Shown: positions 24,031 through 30,227 of the stretch, one piece after another
How the letters are laid out: each line of letters opens with the position of its first letter
Position numbering within the stretch: position 1 is the first letter of the stretch
Assembly (NCBI GenBank): GCA_036479115.1
Contig: JAZGFD010000127.1
Location: 1 to 30,227, forward strand
Direction of reading: 5' to 3'
DNA length: 30,227 nt
DNA from: UBA7328 sp036479115
GTDB taxonomy: Bacteria > Bacteroidota > Bacteroidia > Chitinophagales > Saprospiraceae
Notes under the pieces: generated by a model
Seen by the model: only the letters and a program-made list of their open reading frames with translations
What the model was told of the DNA's origin: nothing
Database searches by the model: none
Position numbers and translations under genes: made by a program

Positions 24031-26469
24031 TTAATATTTATATCTCATACTTACAATAACATTTCTGCCAGCAGCGCTCACCCCAGAACCAAATGGGCGA
24101 TAATGTTTATCATATATATTCTCTATGCCCAGGGTAGTGCTCCACTTTTTATTAATATCATATGAAGAATATAAATTATAGGTAGCCCAACCTAAGCTGC
24201 CTATAGGTGTAGCTAAATCAGGATTATCCACGGATCCTCCAAAGTCCTCTAAGTATTTCATAGCACTATATCTTACTACCAGTTGTATATTCCACTTTGT
24301 TGAGCTAAAAACCACTCTAACATTTCCATATAGCGGTGGAATATGAGCGAAAGGTCTATCTGATTCGTTTTCTCTTTTTTCTTTCCCTTTTGTATAATTA
24401 ATACTGCTATAAAATTTTATTTCCTGTGACAAATTGATTTGAGAATTTAATGATATGCCATAAATTTGAGCCTTTTGTACATTCTGATTGCCCACTACAT
24501 CAAGGCTTTCGCCAAAAGATTCATATATAGATGATCCCTGAGGGGTGGTGAATGGTCTACGTGTTATTGCATCTCTCAAAACACTATAAAACCCTGTGGT
24601 AGTGATGGAGAAGTTTTCATTTTTAAAGCCTACACTAAGCTCTGTACTAATAGCTTTCTCGGGAGTTAGCTCTGTATTTGGAAAAGTGATTTCATTAGAA
24701 TTTATTCTTATTTTTGAGAGGTCGTCAATATTGGGCGCTCTAAAAGCTGATGATATTAAGCTTCGTAAAAACAGTCCAGAAGGTATACGGTATAATCCAC
24801 TTATTGACCACGTCAAAGCTTGGCTATTATTATTTATCCCATTGATAAAAGATTCTGGCCATTCTACCTTAGCATTTTCAAGATATTTTATTTTCCAGCT
24901 GTTCCCAGAATATCTCAACCCGGCTTTAAGTGTAAAGGGGCTTTTGGGGGCAGACCAATCTGCTTCGCCAAAAAGACCATAAGTGATATATTGATTTGTT
25001 CCATCTGCGTATCTACTTAGAGCACCATCTATTATTCTCCCAGTGACAATATTTTCGGCGTAAGCCTTAGAATTAATATCATTCCACTGTGAATCAAAAC
25101 CATATAGCAAATTCAGAGAATTTCCCATTTTTATTTTAAATTCTCCTGTGAAAGAGAATACATTTACATCTTCATTTTGGCGTAATCTCTTATCATTTTG
25201 AAAGTTTCTTATTATTCGTTTTTCTTTTATTTTTTGATAGGCTGCTGTGATAATATATTGATCATACCATGGTCGAACAGTATAGTTTTTTATTTGAAAA
25301 GACGACAAAATCCGTGTTTGTGGACCATATAGCCACTCGGCATATCTGAGTTGCCCATTTCTCATTTCTTGAAGATTGTCATATCGAGGAACATTGCCCG
25401 TATTGGAAAATTGAAAATTGCCTGTCAAAAACATTTTTTCTTGAGGTTTGAATACTATTTTTTGAAGGATATCATATTGGTGATAAGCAGTGCCAATTTG
25501 TACAAATGCATTAGGATTAGATATTTCTTGGTCTATTCCATTGATTCGTACTGCGGAATTGGGCCTGAGGCCGAAATCTGGGAATCTATCATCTGTGCGA
25601 CTTCCACTCTTTTGATCATCATAATCAGTGATTGTAACACTTGTCAATGTCGCCCAGCGCTCCCATCCCATTGTGACATCAGCATGAATTGTCTTCTCTT
25701 GATTAGCCGTTGCATACCTCACAAATGTTCCTCCTTCTATCTTTCTTTCTTTAGCTGTTCCAAATTTTGGAACCTTTGAAGTATATGCTACTACGCCACC
25801 TATAGCATCGCTCCCGTAAGCCAATGAATTAGGCCCAAATAATATTTTCACGTCATGGATAATAGATGCATCTACAGTAATGGCATTTTGTAAGTGCCCA
25901 TTACGATAGATTGCGTTGTTCATTCTTACACCATCTACTACCAGAAGCACCCTATTGGCTTCAAAACCCCTAATAATCGGACTTCCCCCTCCCATTTGGC
26001 TCTTTTGTACATATACATTTCCAGTATGTGACAATACATCTGCTGATGTCTGCGGGTTTGTTTGCTTTATTTCCTTAGCAGAAATAGATACGATGTGATG
26101 GAATTTATCAGATTCTTTGAATGAATTTTGGCCTATTAAAATAATTTCATCTATTTCTTCAGAAAAAAGTGTCAGTCCTACCTTCCAGTTCATATTTTTA
26201 AGCTGAATAAGGGAAAGAGAGGTTAAGTTATATCCTTGTTTAGAAAAGTGAAAAATAGTATTGTTAGAAGTATCTATTATTCCTTGTCCTTCTTTATTGG
26301 TAAGGATACGATTACTAAAATCGTCATTATAAATTTCGGTTTGAAACAATGGGTTTCTATCAGCAACGTCATAAACTACTACTATGGGTGACTGTGCAAA
26401 TAAAGAAAAAGGCATGCCAATAAGCGTGCTATACAGCAGGTAATTTAATAGTAAATGTGGTCCCTTCAT
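24031..26469 (-). CDS. TonB-dependent outer-membrane receptor, heme/hemoglobin-receptor type
   Basis: From the ATG at 26469 this is an 812-residue precursor with signal peptide MKGPHLLLNYLLYSTLIGMP then FSLFAQ. An N-terminal carboxypeptidase-regulatory-like domain (about 27-115) precedes the plug, which contains SISAKEIKQTNPQTSADVLS, IIRGFEANRVLLVVDGVRMN and FGPNSLAYGSDAIGGV. The 22-strand barrel follows and ends NIYDKHYRPFGSGVSAAGRN then VIVSMRYKY. The RGFEANRVLL...NNAIYR.GHLQN wording is typical of heme/hemoglobin-type receptors, but the ligand is not proven. The open frame runs 204 bases further upstream but only inside the kinase gene, so I reject that start. The gene overlaps the upstream histidine kinase by 41 bases, indicating coupled translation. 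No other heme genes are nearby. Confidence 0.9.
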   Translation of the reverse strand: MKGPHLLLNYLLYSTLIGMPFSLFAQSPIVVVYDVADRNPLFQTEIYNDDFSNRILTNKEGQGIIDTSNNTIFHFSKQGYNLTSLSLIQLKNMNWKVGLTLFSEEIDEIILIGQNSFKESDKFHHIVSISAKEIKQTNPQTSADVLSHTGNVYVQKSQMGGGSPIIRGFEANRVLLVVDGVRMNNAIYRNGHLQNAITVDASIIHDVKILFGPNSLAYGSDAIGGVVAYTSKVPKFGTAKERKIEGGTFVRYATANQEKTIHADVTMGWERWATLTSVTITDYDDQKSGSRTDDRFPDFGLRPNSAVRINGIDQEISNPNAFVQIGTAYHQYDILQKIVFKPQEKMFLTGNFQFSNTGNVPRYDNLQEMRNGQLRYAEWLYGPQTRILSSFQIKNYTVRPWYDQYIITAAYQKIKEKRIIRNFQNDKRLRQNEDVNVFSFTGEFKIKMGNSLNLLYGFDSQWNDINSKAYAENIVTGRIIDGALSRYADGTNQYITYGLFGEADWSAPKSPFTLKAGLRYSGNSWKIKYLENAKVEWPESFINGINNNSQALTWSISGLYRIPSGLFLRSLISSAFRAPNIDDLSKIRINSNEITFPNTELTPEKAISTELSVGFKNENFSITTTGFYSVLRDAITRRPFTTPQGSSIYESFGESLDVVGNQNVQKAQIYGISLNSQINLSQEIKFYSSINYTKGKEKRENESDRPFAHIPPLYGNVRVVFSSTKWNIQLVVRYSAMKYLEDFGGSVDNPDLATPIGSLGWATYNLYSSYDINKKWSTTLGIENIYDKHYRPFGSGVSAAGRNVIVSMRYKY

Positions 26470-27574
26470 TCGGTCTACTGCTTTTAATAAAAATTTTTCC
26501 TTTATGATATTCTTCAATGATTCTTTTAGCCAAAGAAAGCCCCAATCCCCAGCCTCTTTTTTTTGTAGAAAACCCTGGTTGAAAGACAGTCTTAAATTTG
26601 CCAGCAGGAATTCCTTTCCCAGTATCTGATAAATCAATGCAAATAAAATTATTTTCACTATAAACCAATGCACTAATTTTTCCTATTCCTTCCATTGCGT
26701 CTAATGCATTACGCAACAAGTTTTCCATCACCCATGTTAAAAGGTGTTTATTTGCTAAGATTGACAAGTTATTTCCTAACAATTCTGGGAAATCAAATTC
26801 GACCTTTTTAGATGCTCGTCGAGCCATGTAAGTTTTGATTTCAGCCAGTTCTTCATATATATTTACCTCTTCTAGCTCAGGTTTTGAGCCTATTTTAGAA
26901 AACCTGTCAGCAATAAGTTCCAGACGCTCTACATCACTGCTCAGTTCATTGATAACATCAAGTTCTTCTGGCCGCTCTTGGTTGGATTCTTTTAAAAATT
27001 CAATCCAGGCCAAAATGGCAGAAATGGGGGTGCCCAGCTGATGAGCTGTCTCTTTTGCCATTCCGGCCCAAACTCTATTCTGTTCTGCACGTCGGCTAGA
27101 GGTGACTGTATAGTAACCCAAAAAAACAAAAAGGAATATGAGCAAGCCCTGAACAATAGGAAAATATTGAATTTGTGCGTAAAGGGGTGAATCAAAAAAA
27201 TAGATTTCTTGACCTGCCTCGGTGATTGTAATTTCTTGGCCGGAATTAAGATATGCTGCTCGTTTTGCTTCTAAAAACGGAACAAATGTATCCCGTTTTT
27301 CGCCCCAATTATTACCTTGAATGGTGCCATCTTCATATTTTACCACCACAGGAATTGAAAAATTCTGTTGTATGTTGAAAAGAAAAGTCAAATCTCCATC
27401 ATCAGATTCAGCTAATTTTCTGGTAGCATTGATAAATAACTCCTGATTCTTTTTTTCGCTTATTGCTAATTCTTTTGACAAGTAATTGGTATAAACAATG
27501 GTTACCACCAATATCATTAGGCCAATAATCGCCAATAATGTATTCCACAATGATCTACGTGAGTAGATATCCAT
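26429..27574 (-). CDS. Sensor histidine kinase (orphan)
   Basis: The 381 residues comprise a transmembrane helix (about 12-31), a roughly 105-residue extracytoplasmic sensor region, a second helix (about 137-157), then the kinase core without a HAMP domain. The H-box is WAGMAKETAHQLGTPISAIL, with the phospho-accepting His at 178. The HATPase has the N-box MENLLRNALDAM, DTGKGIP and GWGLGLSLAKRI. No response regulator is adjacent. Its 3' end overlaps the start of the TonB receptor gene by 41 bases, so the two are co-translated and may share a signal or function. It is divergent from rlmN. Confidence 0.9.
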   Translation of the reverse strand: MDIYSRRSLWNTLLAIIGLMILVVTIVYTNYLSKELAISEKKNQELFINATRKLAESDDGDLTFLFNIQQNFSIPVVVKYEDGTIQGNNWGEKRDTFVPFLEAKRAAYLNSGQEITITEAGQEIYFFDSPLYAQIQYFPIVQGLLIFLFVFLGYYTVTSSRRAEQNRVWAGMAKETAHQLGTPISAILAWIEFLKESNQERPEELDVINELSSDVERLELIADRFSKIGSKPELEEVNIYEELAEIKTYMARRASKKVEFDFPELLGNNLSILANKHLLTWVMENLLRNALDAMEGIGKISALVYSENNFICIDLSDTGKGIPAGKFKTVFQPGFSTKKRGWGLGLSLAKRIIEEYHKGKIFIKSSRPNEGTTFTIKLPAV

Positions 27575-27657
27575 TTAGTTGTTTTTCAGATATTAATATT
27601 CTAAACGATTCTCTAGCAAATAGATTTTATCCTTAAAAATCAACGACCTTTGCAGTG

Positions 27658-28710
27658 ATGATTTCTTTAGATACAAAAAAAGACATTAGGTTGCTTTCAG
27701 TAGATGAGCTTGCTATTGTCATACAAGAAATAGGCGAGCCTAAATTTCGCGCTAAGCAAATATACGAATGGTTATGGCAGAAGGGGGTAACTACCTTCGT
27801 GGAAATGACCAATCTTTCTAAAGGCCTTAGAATTGCCCTTTCTGAAAAGTATAAAATAAATGCAATCAGTACCGATGTAGTACAAAACAGTACCGACGGC
27901 ACAATAAAGTCAAGATTCACCTTACACGATGGGTACAAGATCGAATCAGTACTTATTCCTGTCCCTGATGACAAGAGATATACCGTATGTGTATCTACTC
28001 AGATAGGTTGTAGCCTTACTTGCAAATTTTGCGCTACCGGGCAGATGAAAAGAGAAAGAAACCTCGACCCTGGCGAGATATTCGACCAAGTAAAAATTGT
28101 AAATGCACAATGTGAAGCACAATATGGCCGACCATTAACCAATATTGTTTATATGGGCATGGGTGAGCCCCTTTTAAATTATAAGAACACCTTAAAAAGC
28201 ATAGCCCTTATCAGCAGCCCTGAAGGCTTGGGGTTTTCACCTAAAAGAATAACGGTAAGTACTGCAGGGATTGCAAAAATGATCGACAAGATGGCTGAAG
28301 AAAAAGTAAAATTCAACTTGGCACTTTCTCTTCATGCAGCTACAGACGAAAAGAGAAACAAAATCATGCCCATCAATGAGCAAAATAATCTTGAAATACT
28401 CATGGAATCTCTGAGAAGGTTTTATCAAGCCACAGGCACTAAGGTGAGCTATGAATACATCACTTTTAAGGGTTTTAATGACAGTATACAAGATGCTGAT
28501 GCATTGGCTCGACTGTGTAAAAATTTTCCTGTATTGGTAAATATTATTGAATATAACCGTATTGATGGTGTGGTTCTTGAAAAGTCACCCAGTATTGATA
28601 TTGATGCTTTTGCAAAAAGATTACGAGAACAAAATATCATGGTGACCATAAGAAGAAGCAGAGGGAAGGATATAGATGCTGCATGTGGCCAATTGGCAAA
28701 CAAGGGTTAG
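27658..28710 (+). CDS. rlmN: Dual-specificity 23S rRNA (A2503) / tRNA (A37) C2-methyltransferase RlmN
   Basis: This radical SAM enzyme methylates C2 of adenosine 2503 in 23S rRNA and of A37 in some tRNAs. The 350 residues match the family. The cluster-binding motif CSLTCKFCATG (CxxxCxxC) is intact, as are YMGMGEPLLNY, ITVSTAGIAKMI, LALSLHAATDEKRNKIMPIN and the C-terminal TIRRSRGKDIDAACGQL, which holds the second catalytic cysteine. The ATG at 27658 is preceded by an in-frame GTG that would add one residue. RlmN is preferred over Cfr because of its housekeeping context and the sequence features. A pair of family A elements starts 42 bases after the stop. Confidence 0.96.
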   Translation: MISLDTKKDIRLLSVDELAIVIQEIGEPKFRAKQIYEWLWQKGVTTFVEMTNLSKGLRIALSEKYKINAISTDVVQNSTDGTIKSRFTLHDGYKIESVLIPVPDDKRYTVCVSTQIGCSLTCKFCATGQMKRERNLDPGEIFDQVKIVNAQCEAQYGRPLTNIVYMGMGEPLLNYKNTLKSIALISSPEGLGFSPKRITVSTAGIAKMIDKMAEEKVKFNLALSLHAATDEKRNKIMPINEQNNLEILMESLRRFYQATGTKVSYEYITFKGFNDSIQDADALARLCKNFPVLVNIIEYNRIDGVVLEKSPSIDIDAFAKRLREQNIMVTIRRSRGKDIDAACGQLANKG

Positions 28711-28751
28711 GATATAATCAAGGACATATTGAAGGGTGGATTTGAAGTTTT

Positions 28752-28889
28752 GTAACTACTCAGGTGGAGTCAAAGTTGGACAAAAAAAGTTCTTTTTCTA
28801 CCATATTTCAGCTACTTTTTTCGCCATAGCTCTGCTATGGCGAAAAAATAACAAATTTTTATCTCAAAAGCACCCACCTGAGTAGTTAC
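28752..28889 (+). repeat. Family A element, complete, 138 bp, with perfect 15-bp central hairpin
   Basis: Both ends carry the clean terminal repeat GTAACTACTCAGGTGG (right end CCACCTGAGTAGTTAC). The centre is a perfect palindrome: arms 28816-28830 and 28834-28848 (TTTTTTCGCCATAGC and its complement) around the loop TCT. The flanks (GAAGTTTT and CTTTTATA) do not match, so no target duplication is seen. It is the best-preserved copy and serves as the reference for the family. Confidence 0.93.
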
Positions 28890-28907
28890 CTTTTATATAC
28901 TTTTGTT

Positions 28908-28982
28908 GAAACTATTCTGGTGGCATCAAATTTGGCAAAAGAAGACTCTTTTTTCTCAAAAGCATACCATCTAAGTAGTTAC
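28908..28982 (+). repeat. Family A element, internally deleted, 75 bp, with perfect 8-bp target duplication
   Basis: GAAACTATTCTGGTGG, then CATCAAATTTGGCAAAAGAA, is a left end. CTCAAAAGCATACCATC then TAAGTAGTTAC is a right end. The central hairpin is missing. The flanking 8-mers are identical: CTTTTGTT at 28900-28907 and at 28983-28990. It lies 27 bases before the lspA start codon. Confidence 0.92.
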
Positions 28983-29009
28983 CTTTTGTTATTAAAATAA
29001 TTTGAGATT

Positions 29010-29741
29010 TTGAAGCGCACCTATTTAGTATTTCTTGTTTTGTTGTCTGTATTAGTAATTGATCAAAGCCTTAAGGTATTTGTAAAGACTCATTTTTACT
29101 ATGGAGAAAGCTATCGCATGGCAGGCCAAGAATGGGCGCAACTGCATTTTATTGAAAACAATGGAATGGCATTTGGCATTGAATTTGGCAACAAATGCTT
29201 AGGAGTAAGAAGTGATAATGGCTCATGTAAAGGAGTAATTATTAGCCCAAAAGGAGGAAAAATTCTTTTAAGTGTTTTTAGAATTTTAATGATTGGGTTT
29301 TTAGTCTATCTCTTGAGGGATTTGATAAAAACCAAAGAGCCTAAAGGGCTAGTAGCAGCCTTTACTTTAATATTAGGAGGAGCTATTGGCAATATTATTG
29401 ATAGCACATTATATGGAGTAATCTTTTCTAATTCCCCTATCCATACCAATATATTAGCTGAACTTTTTCCAGTATCTGGCGGTTATTCTAGCTTTCTTTT
29501 TGGCAAAGTAGTGGACATGTTTTACTTTCCCCTTATTGACACCACTCTACCACAATGGTTTCCAATTTGGGGAGGAGACAATTTTGAGTTTTTTAGACCT
29601 GTTTTTAATGTTGCTGACTCAGCCATTACGATAGGCGTGTCTATGATTCTGCTATTGTATCATAAATTTCTTTTTAAAACTAAAACTAAAACTAAAAAAG
29701 AAGAAATTATGGAAGCGGGAGAAGCGCCAATCCCTACTTAG
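29010..29741 (+). CDS. lspA: Lipoprotein signal peptidase (signal peptidase II)
   Basis: This inner-membrane aspartyl protease removes the signal peptide from prolipoproteins after lipidation. The 243 residues exceed the 160-170 of E. coli because of long extracytoplasmic inserts, as is usual in Bacteroidota. The motifs VLVIDQSLKVFVK, IENNGMAFG, GGAIGNIIDS (first catalytic Asp) and FNVADSAITIG (second catalytic Asp) are all present, with four hydrophobic segments. The start is a TTG at 29010; no ATG or GTG could replace it without losing the first membrane helix. A lysine-rich tail (KTKTKTKKEE) ends the protein. It overlaps the ArsR gene by 8 bases at the 3' ends. Confidence 0.94.
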   Translation: MKRTYLVFLVLLSVLVIDQSLKVFVKTHFYYGESYRMAGQEWAQLHFIENNGMAFGIEFGNKCLGVRSDNGSCKGVIISPKGGKILLSVFRILMIGFLVYLLRDLIKTKEPKGLVAAFTLILGGAIGNIIDSTLYGVIFSNSPIHTNILAELFPVSGGYSSFLFGKVVDMFYFPLIDTTLPQWFPIWGGDNFEFFRPVFNVADSAITIGVSMILLLYHKFLFKTKTKTKKEEIMEAGEAPIPT

Positions 29742-30060
29742 TGACTACGACTTTTTCCTTAGCCAAAAAGTTATTGAGGGCTCTTTCTGCTTTTGATACC
29801 ACATCGTACTTTATTTTGTAGACTACCATTTTGCCATTCCTTTCACAATGGACGACATCTGCTAGCCTTAGTACCCGTAAATGCTGTGATGTTATTGATT
29901 GCTCTATATTCAGTGACCTGTATATCCTATTGACATTCGTCTCACCTTCTACATCAATATATTCTAAAATACGAAGTCGCAATGGATGAGCCAATGCGCG
30001 CATTAGATTACAAGAATAATTCAGTTTAGCTTCGCTAAACGTTACTTTAGTACGTTTCAT
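29734..30060 (-). CDS. ArsR-family winged-helix transcriptional regulator
   Basis: The 108 residues form one winged-helix domain: ALAHPLRLRILEYIDVEGET, then VNRIYRSLNIEQSITSQHLR, VLRLADVV and CERNGKMVVYKI. The classical metal site ELCVCDL of arsenic/cadmium sensors is not present (TNVNRIY occupies that helix), so a metal-responsive role is not supported. The signal and targets are unknown. Its 3' end overlaps lspA by 8 bases in convergent orientation, so the two transcripts are mutually antisense at their ends. A family A end lies about 100 bases upstream. Confidence 0.9.
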   Translation of the reverse strand: MKRTKVTFSEAKLNYSCNLMRALAHPLRLRILEYIDVEGETNVNRIYRSLNIEQSITSQHLRVLRLADVVHCERNGKMVVYKIKYDVVSKAERALNNFLAKEKVVVTK

Positions 30061-30158
30061 CTATTAGTTTCCTTATATCAACCGACCTTGAGACAAAGAT
30101 GGCGCTTATAATTCGATTGACAAAATTATATTAGAAAAAAATTATATATGATGATTTT

Positions 30159-30227
30159 GTAACTACTAAAGTGATGTGCTTTTGAGATAAAATTTTACAC
30201 TACTGGAGTTGGTACATGGTTTTACCC
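30159..30227 (-). repeat. Family A right end, running off the window
   Basis: GTAACTACTAAAGTGATGTG then CTTTTGAGATAAAATTTT matches the right end of the copy at 28752-28889 read on the minus strand. The rest lies at or beyond the window edge, so completeness and the inner boundary cannot be judged. Confidence 0.65.

Noticed and set aside
24596..24982. 128-codon open frame on the plus strand inside the TonB receptor
   Set aside because: It is antisense to a clearly coding barrel region, has no recognisable family, and is expected by chance opposite AT-rich coding sequence.
26470..26673. Upstream extension of the TonB receptor frame to an ATG at 26673
   Set aside because: It lies wholly inside the histidine kinase coding region and lacks a signal peptide in the right place; the ATG at 26469 gives a proper exported N-terminus.
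28816..28848. Perfect 15-bp palindrome as an intrinsic terminator for rlmN
   Set aside because: On both strands the stem is preceded by T-runs and followed by A-runs, which extend the stem rather than give the U-tract a terminator needs; it is better explained as the centre of the repeat element.
1..30227. CRISPR array, tRNA or rRNA genes, prophage or defence island
   Set aside because: No regularly spaced direct repeats, cloverleaf-like sequence, rRNA core motifs, phage genes or defence genes were recognised; the repeats seen are irregularly spaced inverted-repeat elements.

Overview
The window looks like chromosomal DNA of an AT-rich Bacteroidota bacterium, most likely a Cytophagales relative. 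The evidence is a type IX secretion (T9SS) C-terminal domain on a PorZ-like propeller protein, a bacillithiol glycosyltransferase (BshA), DUF4294, DUF3467 and a Bacteroidota-style long LspA. A few promoters fit the TAnnTTTG -7 box of this phylum, and there is little Shine-Dalgarno signal. No rRNA, tRNA, CRISPR array, prophage or intact transposase gene was seen.

Layout: porZ (5' truncated) converges on bshA, followed by a MerR-type regulator. Next come mnmG with a translationally coupled secreted protein, thrB, a TrpF-like barrel protein, a PAP2-like membrane protein, DUF4294, a MscS-type channel and gyrB. The pair tsaE-ald follows, then an HGSNAT/DUF5009-type acyltransferase, an AIM24/TIGR00266 protein, a DUF885 lipoprotein with a Gfo/Idh/MocA oxidoreductase, and DUF3467. 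The window ends with a histidine kinase overlapping a heme-type TonB receptor, then rlmN, lspA and an ArsR-type regulator. These are mostly housekeeping genes in short transcription units, not one pathway.

The unusual content is between the genes. Two families of short non-coding inverted-repeat elements occupy most of the larger gaps. Family A (ends GTAACTACTCAGGTGG, 57-238 bp) has about ten copies, complete, internally deleted or partial, at about 3.5, 7.2, 9.2, 10.2, 18.7, 19.0, 20.3, 28.8, 28.9 and 30.2 kb. Family B (ends close to GTAAGTACTCA, about 162 bp) has two copies, at 9.4 and 18.5 kb. Several copies are flanked by 8-bp direct repeats, one of them perfect (CTTTTGTT at 28900 and 28983). 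Ends beginning GTAA plus 8-bp duplications are what the IS66 transposon family makes, so I infer that both are non-autonomous (MITE-like) elements moved by an IS66-type transposase encoded elsewhere.

One family A copy appears to have been split at its central hairpin by a local inversion of about 130-140 bp. This put half of the element onto the 3' end of the MerR gene, where it now encodes the last codons and the stop. Complete family A copies share a central hairpin (ATAGC-NNN-GCTAT) whose stem changes are compensatory between copies.
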